Assembly (NCBI GenBank): GCA_022822525.1
Contig: JAJEBN010000100.1
Span: forward strand, 1-64,000
Reading direction: 5' to 3'
Source: Acidimicrobiia bacterium
GTDB lineage: Bacteria; Actinomycetota; Acidimicrobiia; Acidimicrobiales; Poriferisodalaceae
Length of the DNA: 64,000 nt
A program made the translations under genes and the position numbers. Within the stretch, counting starts at the first letter, position 1. Every line of letters begins with the position of its first letter. Positions 8,765 to 17,524 of the stretch are shown piece by piece. The notes beneath the pieces are model-generated. The model was not told the DNA's origin, did not search any database, and was given only the letters and a program-made list of their open reading frames with translations.

Positions 8765-9403
8765 GTGCCGAACCGACCCCGTCCCACGTTGCTGCTGTTC
8801 GTGCGCCACGGTCTGACCCCCACGACAGGCGTCGAGCTGTACGGCAGGCGGCCGGGCGTGCATCTCTCCGAGGCGGGCGCCCAGCAAGCCCAGCGAGCTG
8901 CCGAGCGGATCGCTGCGCTGCGCAAACGGGTGGCGGCGGTGTACGCCAGCCCGCTGGAGCGGGCGCAGGAGACCGCAGCCCCCATCGCTGCTGCGGTCGG
9001 CCGCACCGTGCGGACGCACGAGGGCCTCAACGAGGCGGACATGGGCCGCTGGACGGGCCGCAAGCTCAGCCAGCTCCGCAAGCTGGCCGCCTGGTCGCAG
9101 GTGCAGCGCTACCCCAGCGGCTTCGGCTTCCCCGACGGCGAGACCTTCCGCCAGATGCAGGGGCGCATCAGCGCGACGGCGAGCGAGCTGGCGAGTCGGC
9201 ACCGCGGATCAACCGTGGTCGCGGTCAGCCATGCCGACCCCATCAGGGCGCTCGTCGCAGACGCGATGGGAACACATCTCGACCTGTTCCAGCGGGTCGT
9301 GGTGTCGCCGTGCTCGGTAACTGCGATCCTGTACACCCATGACGGCCCCGTGGTGCTGGCCACCAACAGCACGTCGGACCTCACAGCACTCTCCCCGGCA
9401 TGA
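8765..9403 (+). CDS. Histidine phosphatase family phosphomutase (MSMEG_4193 type)
   Basis: A 212-residue histidine-phosphatase superfamily protein. The catalytic RHG motif is in LLLFVRHGLTPTT, followed by LSEAGAQQAQ, YASPLERAQETA and the second catalytic histidine in VVAVSHADPIRALV. The GTG start at 8765 is the only sensible one before the RHG motif. Its stop overlaps the DUF3090 start by 4 bp (ATGA). The trio phosphomutase, DUF3090 and SCO1664 family is a conserved actinobacterial cluster of unknown exact substrate, often beside mycothiol genes. Confidence 0.88.
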   Translation: MPNRPRPTLLLFVRHGLTPTTGVELYGRRPGVHLSEAGAQQAQRAAERIAALRKRVAAVYASPLERAQETAAPIAAAVGRTVRTHEGLNEADMGRWTGRKLSQLRKLAAWSQVQRYPSGFGFPDGETFRQMQGRISATASELASRHRGSTVVAVSHADPIRALVADAMGTHLDLFQRVVVSPCSVTAILYTHDGPVVLATNSTSDLTALSPA

Positions 9404-9912
9404 CTGACGACTTCGACCTGCGCAATCCGGATTCCTTCGTGGCGGGCACGGTCGGTCCGCCCGGTCAGCGGATCTTCTTCCTGCAGGCAACCGAGGCCGG
9501 TCATGTCGTCTCGCTGAAGCTGGAGAAGGGACAGGTCTGGGCGCTGGCGAACCTGCTCAGCGAGTTGCTCGAGGGCGAGAGCTACGAGGGGCCCGCGGCG
9601 GCCTTCGGCGAGCTGGTCGAACCGGTGACCGCCGCATGGACTGTCGGCCGTCTCGCCACGGGCATGGACACCGAGGGCAAGGTCATCGTGGTCATTGCCG
9701 ACGAGATCGATGACGATGACGACGACCCCGAAGCCGACACGGGTGCTGCGGGAGAGATGCCGGATCCCGACGACGACGAGCGCACCGGCGGTCGAGCCCG
9801 CATCCATCTCGACTACGCGGCGGCACTCGGATTCGCTCAGCAGGCGCTGCTGCTCGTCGAAGAGGGCCGCGACTTCGGCATGCGCAACGGGCACCGTCCG
9901 CCCAAGACATGA
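9400..9912 (+). CDS. DUF3090 family protein
   Basis: A 170-residue soluble protein. FVAGTVGPPGQRIFFLQATEAGHVVSLKLEKGQV and the C-terminal ARIHLDYAAALGFAQQALLLVEEGR are the family landmarks. A strongly acidic stretch (DEIDDDDDDPE) sits at about residues 101-111. DUF3090 proteins have no assigned reaction; the fixed neighbourhood suggests they work with the upstream phosphomutase and downstream kinase-like protein. Its ATG overlaps the phosphomutase stop. Confidence 0.88.
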   Translation: MTDDFDLRNPDSFVAGTVGPPGQRIFFLQATEAGHVVSLKLEKGQVWALANLLSELLEGESYEGPAAAFGELVEPVTAAWTVGRLATGMDTEGKVIVVIADEIDDDDDDPEADTGAAGEMPDPDDDERTGGRARIHLDYAAALGFAQQALLLVEEGRDFGMRNGHRPPKT

Positions 9913-9970
9913 ACAGTGCGGTTCGTGTCCGGCCCCAATCGCACTGTCTCTCCATGAATGAGGGCGGCGC

Positions 9971-10744
9971 GTGAACGCACCCTCCCCACACCACCTGATG
10001 CCGACCGACGAGGACGGCGAGCAGCTGAAGCTGCCGGTGATCCGAGATGCGCCGGTGGCAGACGTGCTCGAGGTGCTGCAGCAGGGCGACATCTCGATCC
10101 TGGGACGGATGCCGTACAGCAGCAATGCCACCTTCTTGGTGCGGATCGACCACGCCACCACACCGACGGCCGCGATCTACAAGCCCGAGCGGGGAGAACG
10201 GCCGCTGTGGGACTTTCCGTCTGGCCTGTACCGGCGCGAGATCGCTGCCTTCGAGCTGTCTGAGGCTTTGGGATGGCACGTCATCCCGCCGACAGTTGAG
10301 CGCGACGGCCCGCTCGGGGTGGGGTCGGTTCAGCTGTTCATCGACGCGGACTTCACCGAGCACTACTTCACGCTGGTTGCCGAGGACCGGCACCATGGCG
10401 ACCTGCGGCGGATCTGCGCATTCGATCTCATCGCCAACAACACCGACCGCAAGTCGGGTCACTGCTTGGCGTCGCGCTGGGGGCCGATCTACGGCATCGA
10501 CCAAGGCCTGTGCTTCGCCAGCGACTTCAAGCTGCGGACGGTCATCTGGGACTTCGGCGGAGAACCGTTCGGCGACGAGTTAGGCACCGCCATCGGCTCG
10601 GCCGCCGATCCGCCTGCCGAGCTGGCGCAATGGCTGCGGCCCGACGAGCTCAGCGCGCTGGCTGAACGCGCCGAATGGCTCGCCGACTTCGGCCGGTTCC
10701 CCGATGATGACGGCGGCCGCCGCTGGCCCTGGCCGCTGGTCTAA
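9971..10744 (+). CDS. SCO1664 family protein (PI3/PI4-kinase-like fold)
   Basis: A 257-residue protein. ILGRMPYSSNATFLVRI with AIYKPERGERPLWDFP resembles the nucleotide-binding lobe of phosphatidylinositol-kinase-like proteins; FDLIANNTDRKSGHCL with GIDQGLCF resembles the catalytic and metal-binding loops. The family is actinobacterial and its substrate is unknown. It is the third gene of the trio. The mycothiol gene mshC often found beside these genes is absent here: the next gene is etfA on the opposite strand. Confidence 0.85.
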   Translation: MNAPSPHHLMPTDEDGEQLKLPVIRDAPVADVLEVLQQGDISILGRMPYSSNATFLVRIDHATTPTAAIYKPERGERPLWDFPSGLYRREIAAFELSEALGWHVIPPTVERDGPLGVGSVQLFIDADFTEHYFTLVAEDRHHGDLRRICAFDLIANNTDRKSGHCLASRWGPIYGIDQGLCFASDFKLRTVIWDFGGEPFGDELGTAIGSAADPPAELAQWLRPDELSALAERAEWLADFGRFPDDDGGRRWPWPLV

Positions 10745-10775
10745 CCAGCGGGAAATGTGACAGCCGCTGGTCTGA

Positions 10776-11738
10776 CTAACGCGACTTGAGTGCTTCGATC
10801 AGCGCCGGCATCACCTTGTGCACGTCGCCGACGATGCCCAGGTCGGCGACGCCGAAGATCGGCGCTTCGGGGTCCTTGTTGATGGCCACGATGTTCTTGG
10901 AGCCCTTCATGCCCACCAAGTGCTGGGTGGCGCCGGAGATGCCGCACGCGATGTAGACGTTGGGCTTCACCACCTTGCCGGTCTGGCCCACCTGCTTGGC
11001 GTAGGGAACCCAGCCGGCATCCACGATGGCGCGCGAAGCACCAGACGCGGCCCCCAGCAGGCCCGCCAGCTCGTCGACCATCGAATACGCCTCGGGCTGG
11101 CCCAGCCCGCGACCGCCCGACACCACCACTGCGGCGTCGTCGAGCTGCGGGCCCGAGCGCTCCTCGGCATGGCGGCCCGTCACCTTCGCACGCCCCGCCT
11201 CGCCGGCGTCGACTGCAGCCACGCTTTCCACGGCAGCGGCCCCGCCGCCGCTGGGCTCGGCCTCGAAGCTCTTCGGGCGGAACATCGCAAGCGCCGGCGC
11301 TGGCGCCCGGTACGCGGTGAAGATGTTCTGCGTGCCGCCGAAGATGGGCTCCTCGGTGACGAGGCCACCGTCGACGATCTCGGCGCCCACGTTGTTGGTG
11401 GACACGGGACGGTCCGCCAGCACCGCCAGGCGGGCGGCGGTGTCGCGCCCGTCGGTGGTCTGGCCGAAGAACACGGCATCGGGCGAGGTGGCGTCGATGT
11501 GCCCGGCGAGCGCTGCGGCAGCGTGCACGCCGACCAGCCCGTCTCCGAGCCCTTCGAGTGCGTACACGGTCGACACGCCATGCGCGCCCAGCTCGGCAGC
11601 CATGGCTTCGCCGTGTGCCGGCGCGAAGGCGGTGACGGTGTCGGCCAACGTGCGGGCCTTGGTGGCCAGTTCCAGCGTGAGGCCGGAGGGGCCGTCGGCG
11701 TCGCCTTCAGCGAAGAGCAGAATCTGTGCAAGCGTCAT
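10776..11738 (-). CDS. etfA: Electron transfer flavoprotein, alpha subunit
   Basis: A 320-residue protein. The C-terminal FAD-binding domain shows [53 protein letters not shown] and [19 protein letters not shown]. With EtfB it passes electrons from acyl-CoA dehydrogenases to ETF:quinone oxidoreductase. It lies 72 bp downstream of etfB on the same strand. The two enoyl-CoA hydratases and the CoA transferase elsewhere in the window fit an organism that oxidises acyl-CoAs. Confidence 0.97.
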   Translation of the reverse strand: MTLAQILLFAEGDADGPSGLTLELATKARTLADTVTAFAPAHGEAMAAELGAHGVSTVYALEGLGDGLVGVHAAAALAGHIDATSPDAVFFGQTTDGRDTAARLAVLADRPVSTNNVGAEIVDGGLVTEEPIFGGTQNIFTAYRAPAPALAMFRPKSFEAEPSGGGAAAVESVAAVDAGEAGRAKVTGRHAEERSGPQLDDAAVVVSGGRGLGQPEAYSMVDELAGLLGAASGASRAIVDAGWVPYAKQVGQTGKVVKPNVYIACGISGATQHLVGMKGSKNIVAINKDPEAPIFGVADLGIVGDVHKVMPALIEALKSR

Positions 11739-11810
11739 TGCGGGTGGTTCCAGTCGGGATCGTGGGTGAGTGGATCAGAAAGCTGAGTCAGCCGGTCACT
11801 GGCGGACGGG

Positions 11811-12590
11811 TCAGATGACTTTGAGCTCGGTCAGGAACTCGACGATGTTGGCGTGCGCATCGCCCTCGTCGGTGATGATCTCGCCGGCCTCTCGCTCGGG
11901 CGCATCGGTCACCTCGACCGTCTCCTGGCGTGCCCCGGCCACACCGACTGCGGCTGCATCGATGCCGAGGGCTGCGAGATCCTTCGAGTCGACCGGCTTC
12001 TTCTTGGCCGCCATGATCCCCTTGAACGAGGGATAGCGCGGCTCGACCACACCCGCGGTCACCGAGACCACGGCCGGAAGCGCGCACTCCACCTGGTCGT
12101 AGCCCGCCTCGGTCTGCCGCTGGACGTTGGCGACACCGTCGGCGATCTCGATCTGCTTGGCAAAAGTGATCGACGGCAGCCCCATCACGCCGGCGATCAT
12201 CTCGGGAACAGTGCCGGTGTACCCGTCGCTGGACTCGACGCCCGCGAGCACGAGGTCGGCTTCGAGCTCGGCGATCGCAGCGCCCAGCACCTTGGCGGTG
12301 CCGAGCGCGTCGCTGCCTGCCAGCGCATCGTCGCTGATCAGCACAGCATCGTCGGCACCCATGGCCAGCGCGGTCCGCAGCCCGCTCGTCTCCGAGCGCG
12401 GTGCCATCGATACCAGCGACACCTCGCCCCCGCCAGCGGCCTCGACGAGCTGCAGTGCCATCTCGACGCCGTACGAGTCGGACTCGTCCAGAATCAGCTT
12501 GTCATCCCTCGCGAGGGTGTTCGTTTCAGGATTCAGCTCGCCCGGGATCGCCGGATCTGGAATCTGCTTGACGCACACAACGACCTTCAT
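11811..12590 (-). CDS. etfB: Electron transfer flavoprotein, beta subunit
   Basis: 259 residues from the ATG at 12590 (MKVVVCVKQIPDP, the classic EtfB start). VEMALQLVEAAGGGEVSLVSM, TALAMGADDAVLI, DLVLAGVESSDGYTG and the C-terminal PRYPSFKGIMAAKKKP are family landmarks for AMP binding and contact with EtfA. The longer track ORF (to 13091) runs through the intergenic repeats and into the antisense of the lipid kinase and is not real. It forms etfBA. Confidence 0.97.
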   Translation of the reverse strand: MKVVVCVKQIPDPAIPGELNPETNTLARDDKLILDESDSYGVEMALQLVEAAGGGEVSLVSMAPRSETSGLRTALAMGADDAVLISDDALAGSDALGTAKVLGAAIAELEADLVLAGVESSDGYTGTVPEMIAGVMGLPSITFAKQIEIADGVANVQRQTEAGYDQVECALPAVVSVTAGVVEPRYPSFKGIMAAKKKPVDSKDLAALGIDAAAVGVAGARQETVEVTDAPEREAGEIITDEGDAHANIVEFLTELKVI

Positions 12591-12639
12591 GGCCGGGCAG
12601 TCTGCCGACTCACAGCTTCGTTGCCACACCCACCGCCTC

Positions 12640-12720
12640 ATGGCGCTAGCAGGCTCGCTGTGTCCGATGGCGCTCGCGGGCTCGCTGTGTCCGATGGCGC
12701 TCGCAGGCTCGCTGTGGGGC
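12640..12720. repeat. Three tandem 27-bp repeats between divergent genes
   Basis: Three consecutive 27-bp units, each beginning ATGGCGCT and carrying GGCTCGCTGTG, with one to a few substitutions between copies. They fill most of the gap between etfB and the divergent lipid kinase, so they overlap both promoter regions. Each unit is a multiple of three, which is why ORF finders read through on both strands. Confidence 0.85.
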
Positions 12721-12732
12721 GAGACTTGCGCG

Positions 12733-13671
12733 GTGCGCGTTCTGCTGCTGGTCAACGACTCCGCGTCGTCGACCACTGCGCGTACTCGTGTGCTGATCCA
12801 CACCGCACTGTCCGAACGGCACGACACCGAGGTGGCGTTCACCAATCGTCGAGGCCACGCAGCACGTCTGGCACGCGGCGCCGCGACCACCGGCACCGAT
12901 GCGGTTGTCGTGCTGGGCGGGGACGGCACGCTGAACGAGGCGGCAAATGGCATCGCCGGCACCGACTGCGTGCTGGCTGCGCTGCCCGGCGGTTCAACCA
13001 ACGTGTTCGCGAGAACGATCGGCACGCCCGACGACCCGCTCGATGCCACCGCTGCGGTGCTCGATGCCCTGGACGCTGCCAACATCACCACCGCGGGTCT
13101 GGGCTACACCAGCGGGCGCTACTTCTTGTTCCACTGCGGGATGGGACTTGACGCTGCCATCGTCGAGCAGGTCGAGCGCCATCCGACGCTCAAGCGCTAC
13201 CTGGGCCATCCCCTGTTCCTGCTCGCAGGCATCGACACGCTGGTACGGCGCTACGACCGGCGCGCAGGAACGTTGACCGTGCAAGCGACCTCTCCGATGT
13301 CGCGCGAGCTGGACGGCTGCTTCGTTGTCGTGGCGGCAAACACCGACCCGTACACGTTCCTCGGCAGCCGCCCGGTGCACATCGCTCCGGCGGCGACGCT
13401 CGGCAACGGGCTGTCCGTCGTCGGTCTGCGGTCGTTGCGCTTCGCGGACGCGCTCGACGTGATTCGAGCCGTCTTCGGCGCCAAGGGCAGCCTCAGCGAT
13501 GTCGACCCGAGCGTGGTGCAGCGCATCGACGACGTGCGCGAACTCAGCGTGACAGGTGTGCGTCCATTCGACCACCAGATTGACGGCGACCACCTCGGCC
13601 CCGTCGACAAGCTCAGGCTCACATGGGTTCCCGACATCCTGCGGCTCGCCATTCCGGCCGTAGCCGACTGA
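12733..13671 (+). CDS. Diacylglycerol kinase family lipid kinase
   Basis: About 312 residues from the GTG at 12733 (VRVLLLVNDSAS). The DAGK catalytic loop VVVLGGDGTLNEAANGI is near residue 60 and ALPGGSTNVFARTIG follows, matching the YegS/DgkB-type lipid kinases. A C-terminal beta-rich lobe contains HIAPAATLGNGLSVVGL and DHQIDGD. It is expected to phosphorylate diacylglycerol or a related lipid at the membrane. I reject the 514-residue track version because its first 200 codons lie antisense to etfB and in the repeats. Confidence 0.88.
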   Translation: MRVLLLVNDSASSTTARTRVLIHTALSERHDTEVAFTNRRGHAARLARGAATTGTDAVVVLGGDGTLNEAANGIAGTDCVLAALPGGSTNVFARTIGTPDDPLDATAAVLDALDAANITTAGLGYTSGRYFLFHCGMGLDAAIVEQVERHPTLKRYLGHPLFLLAGIDTLVRRYDRRAGTLTVQATSPMSRELDGCFVVVAANTDPYTFLGSRPVHIAPAATLGNGLSVVGLRSLRFADALDVIRAVFGAKGSLSDVDPSVVQRIDDVRELSVTGVRPFDHQIDGDHLGPVDKLRLTWVPDILRLAIPAVAD

Positions 13672-13742
13672 GTCAGGCGACCTGCTGGCACCGCAGCCGC
13701 GGGAGCCGGTTGCAGTAGACCCCACCGGTAGCCTGCGGGGCC

Positions 13743-13973
13743 ATGGACATCCGGATCGGCATCACGCACGGCGGTCGCGAACTCAGCGTCGAGATCGACG
13801 ACGAAGCCGCTGATGACGCCGCAGCCGCACTCGAAGGCGCGCTGGGAGGCGATGCGACAGTGCTGTGGCTGACTGACCGCACCGGCCGCCGTGTCGGAGT
13901 GCCCATCGACAAGCTGGCCTTCCTCGAGCTGGGTCCGGCCGGGGATCGGCGAATCGGCTTCGCCGCGGACTGA
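13743..13973 (+). CDS. DUF3107 family protein
   Basis: A 76-residue actinobacterial protein of unknown function. MDIRIGITHGGRELSVEID at the start and LTDRTGRRVGVPIDKLAFLELG towards the end match the family, with full expected length. It ends only 7 bp before the histidine kinase start, so the two are probably co-transcribed. Confidence 0.88.
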   Translation: MDIRIGITHGGRELSVEIDDEAADDAAAALEGALGGDATVLWLTDRTGRRVGVPIDKLAFLELGPAGDRRIGFAAD

Positions 13974-13980
13974 GGCAACG

Positions 13981-15579
13981 ATGCGGGTGCCCGCCGATCG
14001 GCCCCGGCCCGCACCGCATGTGCACGACAGCCCACGCGAACACCTGCGCCGCCTCATGGCGTGGTGGTCGTTGCTGGCAGACCTGTCGTTCTCGGACCTG
14101 CTGCTGTTCGTGCCCGGGAAGCTGAACTCGCTCGACGAGATCTCCGATGAGCGTGCGCGCCCGACCCCGCACGGCGACAGCCGCAGGGCCGGTCCGACGC
14201 GCAAGCTCGGCTCCGATGCACAGATCACCGTCATCGGCCAGATCCGGCCCACGACCGGCCGCACCCTGTACCGGGACGACCATGTCGGGCTGTGCGTCAC
14301 CGCGTCGGAGCGCCCGCTCGTCTCGGAGGCATTCGCCCGCGGTGTCATCGTCACCGGCGAGGGACTGAGGGTGCCCGGAGACAGGCGAGCGCGCATCACC
14401 GCAGTGCCGGTCACCTACGACGGCGAGACGATCGCTGTCATGAGCAGCGAGGTCACGCCGCGCTTCACCGACATCCGCGACCCGGGCGAGCTGGAGCGCA
14501 CCTACATCGCCACGTTCGGGCGGCTGGCGCGCATGGTCGCCGCGGGTTCGTTTCCCTACCGCGGGGTCGACATCGCCGGCGAGGGGACGCCCCGGGTCGG
14601 TGACGGCCTGTTCTTGACCGACGAGACAACACGCATCGGCTTTGCGTCGCCGAACGCCGTGAGCGCGTTGCACCGCATCGGCGTCGGCGGCAACGTGCAG
14701 GGACGGCGTGTGCGCGACCTCGATCTGGGCCCCGATGTGGTGGGACGCGCCATGAGCGGCGGCATCCCCGCAGTCGGCGAAGTCGAGCACCGTTCGGTGA
14801 CGGTGCAACTGCAGGCACTGCCGCTGACCGACGCCCCGGTGCGCAACGCGCTGGTGCTGCTGCGCGACGTCACCGAGCTGCGTCGCCGCGATCGGCTGCT
14901 CATCTCCAAGGACGCCACCATCCGCGAGATCCACCACCGGGTGACCAACAACCTGCAGACGGTCTCCTCGCTGCTGCGAATCCAGGCACGCCGGCTGGAG
15001 TCACGCGAGGCCAACCGGGCGCTCGAAGAAGCGGTCCGCCGCATCCGTGCCATCGCGCTGGTTCACCAGACGCTCTCGAGCGAGACCACCGACGACGTGG
15101 ACTTCTGCGACGTTGCCGAGACGCTGACCGAGACGATGCGCCAGAGCATCACGTTCCCGGAACGGCCGATCGAGTTCACCGTCAACTGCGAGGCAGGGAT
15201 GCTGCGGTCCCAGACTGCGACGGCGTTGGCGGTGGTGCTCAATGAGCTGCTCCAGAACGCGGTCGATCATGCCTTCCCCCGGCTGTGGGAGATCGAGGAC
15301 GAAGCGCTCGCAGCCGCGCCGAGCCTCGATGAGAGCCCCATCGGCCGTGTCGACGTCGAGATCACGCAGCCCTCGGCGGACGTGCTGTCGATGGTCGTGC
15401 GCGACGACGGCGTCGGCATCCCGCCCGGCTACGACACTCAGCGTTCGGGCGGGCTGGGCACCTCGATCGTGCGGGCGCTGTGCGGTGCAGACCTCGGCGG
15501 CACCTTTGAGGTGCGCCGCCGCACGCCGCCGCCGGGCTCGGAGGCCATGGTGCAGATCCCGCTGCGCACGATCGCCTGA
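13981..15579 (+). CDS. pdtaS: Sensor histidine kinase of the PdtaS type
   Basis: 532 residues from the ATG at 13981. An N-terminal GAF-like sensory region (about 25-200) is followed by a PAS-like region (about 205-310), then a HisKA_2 dimerisation domain with the phosphorylated histidine in REIHHRVTNNLQTVSSLLRIQ, and an HATPase with N-box LNELLQNAVDHAF and G-box VRDDGVGIPPG. In mycobacteria PdtaS signals to the RNA-binding antiterminator PdtaR; no PdtaR is in this window. No membrane segments, so it is a cytosolic sensor. DUF3107 precedes it by 7 bp. Confidence 0.9.
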   Translation: MRVPADRPRPAPHVHDSPREHLRRLMAWWSLLADLSFSDLLLFVPGKLNSLDEISDERARPTPHGDSRRAGPTRKLGSDAQITVIGQIRPTTGRTLYRDDHVGLCVTASERPLVSEAFARGVIVTGEGLRVPGDRRARITAVPVTYDGETIAVMSSEVTPRFTDIRDPGELERTYIATFGRLARMVAAGSFPYRGVDIAGEGTPRVGDGLFLTDETTRIGFASPNAVSALHRIGVGGNVQGRRVRDLDLGPDVVGRAMSGGIPAVGEVEHRSVTVQLQALPLTDAPVRNALVLLRDVTELRRRDRLLISKDATIREIHHRVTNNLQTVSSLLRIQARRLESREANRALEEAVRRIRAIALVHQTLSSETTDDVDFCDVAETLTETMRQSITFPERPIEFTVNCEAGMLRSQTATALAVVLNELLQNAVDHAFPRLWEIEDEALAAAPSLDESPIGRVDVEITQPSADVLSMVVRDDGVGIPPGYDTQRSGGLGTSIVRALCGADLGGTFEVRRRTPPPGSEAMVQIPLRTIA

Positions 15580-15615
15580 CGGCCGGCCAAGCGGTCGGCT
15601 GTGTGCCCGCTCGCA

Positions 15616-15763
15616 CACTGACGATGTCGTCGACGCTTCGGCAGCGGTCGCCGCCGCGCAGCACTCTCATCACCACCGCACCGTTGTCGCGACATCCGAC
15701 CCCAACGAGATCAACGCACTGACGGCGACACTCTCCGATCAAATTGTCGTGGTGACCGTGTAG
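15616..15763 (+). pseudogene. C-terminal remnant of a PIN-domain (VapC-like) toxin
   Basis: In one plus-strand frame this reads DDVVDASAAVAAAQ, then VVATSDPNEINAL and IVVVTV before a stop. That is the usual end of a VapC PIN domain: the acidic DxxDA metal-binding motif, the TSDPxDL motif and a closing valine-rich strand. No start codon or N-terminal half is present; upstream in the same frame is the shadow of the histidine kinase. I read it as the tail of a degraded toxin-antitoxin toxin. Confidence 0.6.
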
Positions 15764-15862
15764 ACGACGGCTGGGCCGTATGCCAACCCTCGACGCCCCA
15801 CGGCATGCGCGAGCCGGCGGCAGCAGTCGTGCAACGCCGAGGATTCGCCTGGCAGTGAGGCT

Positions 15863-17524
15863 CTAGGAGCTGCAGGAGAGCTGGCTGCACCCGACCCGGG
15901 TGCGGGCCCAGTCGGGGCGCAGTGCCGCGTAGGACTCCCGTTCGGGTTGTTCGTCGTAGGGGCGGCGCATGACGTCGAGCAGCTCGCCGATGGCCTCGGG
16001 CCGGCCCCCGGTGGCGGAGTCAATGGCGAGCTGCGCCAGGTAGTTGCGCAGCACGAACTTCGGATTGACGCCGTTCATGGCCTCGGCTCGGGCCTCGTCG
16101 GAGATGCCCAGGCTCCGCAGCCGGGCCGCGTAGCGCTCGACGAACTCGCTGGTTGCCGAGCGGTGCTCGTCGGTGACCTCGTCGGGCCGGTAGTACGCGT
16201 CGGCGAGCGGGGCGATGCGCCCGGCAGGATCGATGCCCTCGGCCGTCTCGACGGAGGCCAGCCGGCGCCAGAACACTGCCATGTCGGTCTCGACCAGCCG
16301 CAGCACACCCAGCGCGCCGGTGGCCAGCTCGCTGTCGCCATCGCCGTCCAGCCGCGGCAAGCCGAGCTTGGCAGCCATCATCGCCGACCACTTCTGCTCG
16401 AAGTAGGGCACATAGCCGTCGAGCGCCGCCTGCAGTCCCTCCGCCTCGCCGATCAGCGGGTACAGCGCGTTCGCGAGCTGCATCAGGTTCCACTGGGCGA
16501 TGTGCGGCTGGGTGCCGAAGCGGTAGCGCCGGTGCGCGGCATCGGTGGTGTTGGGAGTCCAGTCGGGGTCGTAGTCGTCGAGCCAGCCGTAGGGGCCGTA
16601 GTCGATGGTGAGCCCGAGGATCGACATGTTGTCGGTGTTCATCACTCCGTGGACGAAACCGACTCGCATCCATTCGCAGACCATGTCGGCGGTGCGCTGG
16701 ACCACCTCGTCGAAGAACCGCACGTACCGGTCGGGTGCCGCCAGGTCTGCGAGGTGCGGGAAGTCGGCGTCGATGACGAAGTCGGCCAGCGTGCGCAACG
16801 TGTCGTGGTCGCCGCGCGAAGCGAAGATCTCGAAGTTGCCGAAACGCACGAACGACGGCGCCACCCGGCAGACCACAGCGCCGGGCTCGAGCTCGGCGTT
16901 GCCGTCATAGAGCATGTCGCGCATCACCATGCCGCCCGTCGCCACCAAGCTGAGCGCTCTGGTCGTCGGCACGCCGAGATGCGCCATGGCCTCGCTGCAC
17001 AGGAACTCGCGCACCGAGCTGCGCAGCACGGCCAAGCCGTCGGCGGTGCGCGAGTACGGCGTGGGGCCGGCGCCCTTGAGCTGCAGGGTCTGGTGCTGGC
17101 CGCTGCGGTCCACCACTTCGCCGAGCGCGATCGCACGCCCATCGCCGAGCTGGCCGGCCCAGTTGCCGAACTGGTGGCCGCCGTAGCAGTGGGCATGGGG
17201 ATCCATGCCGTCAAGCAGCGTGCTGCCGCCGAACACGGCGGCGAACTGCGGATCGCTCGCCAGCTCCGCGTCGAAGCCCAGCAGGTCGAACGTCTCCGCG
17301 CTGTGCGCCAGCAGGCGCGGTGCCGGCACCGGTGTCGGCTCAACCCTTGAATAGCACGCGCCCATCACCTGCCGGCGGGCGTTGGCGGCGTCGGGGTCGG
17401 CCGGCAGCGCGGCGGTGAAACGGTTGTCGAAACGGATCTCGTCGAGCGAGGCGATCGGCTTCGCCACTGCGTCATTCATCGGCTTCGCCGCTGCGTCATT
17501 CATCGGCTTCGCCGCTGTGCTCAC
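15863..17524 (-). CDS. selO: SelO/YdiU family protein AMPylase
   Basis: A 553-residue pseudokinase-fold enzyme that transfers AMP to protein hydroxyls. CYGGHQFGNWAGQLGDGRA, LQLKGAGPTPYSR, MNTDNMSILGLTIDYGPYGWLD are family signatures, and the protein ends in CSS, with cysteine where eukaryotic SelO has selenocysteine. It opens with two to three copies of an AAKPMND-like octapeptide encoded by tandem 24-bp repeats. The GTG start overlaps the apbC stop by 4 bp (GTGA), so the two are translationally coupled. Confidence 0.95.
   Translation of the reverse strand: MSTAAKPMNDAAAKPMNDAVAKPIASLDEIRFDNRFTAALPADPDAANARRQVMGACYSRVEPTPVPAPRLLAHSAETFDLLGFDAELASDPQFAAVFGGSTLLDGMDPHAHCYGGHQFGNWAGQLGDGRAIALGEVVDRSGQHQTLQLKGAGPTPYSRTADGLAVLRSSVREFLCSEAMAHLGVPTTRALSLVATGGMVMRDMLYDGNAELEPGAVVCRVAPSFVRFGNFEIFASRGDHDTLRTLADFVIDADFPHLADLAAPDRYVRFFDEVVQRTADMVCEWMRVGFVHGVMNTDNMSILGLTIDYGPYGWLDDYDPDWTPNTTDAAHRRYRFGTQPHIAQWNLMQLANALYPLIGEAEGLQAALDGYVPYFEQKWSAMMAAKLGLPRLDGDGDSELATGALGVLRLVETDMAVFWRRLASVETAEGIDPAGRIAPLADAYYRPDEVTDEHRSATSEFVERYAARLRSLGISDEARAEAMNGVNPKFVLRNYLAQLAIDSATGGRPEAIGELLDVMRRPYDEQPERESYAALRPDWARTRVGCSQLSCSS
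17454..17519. repeat. Tandem 24-bp repeats at the 5' end of selO
   Basis: Two full and one partial 24-bp units (plus strand ATCGGCTTCGCC followed by CTGCGTCATTC). They lie inside the coding sequence and add an 8-residue repeat to the SelO N-terminus before the conserved domain. Copy number could vary without shifting the frame. Confidence 0.85.

Noticed and set aside
12127-12732. N-terminal extension of the lipid kinase
   Set aside because: Antisense to etfB and then through tandem repeats; the kinase family starts at VRVLLLVN.
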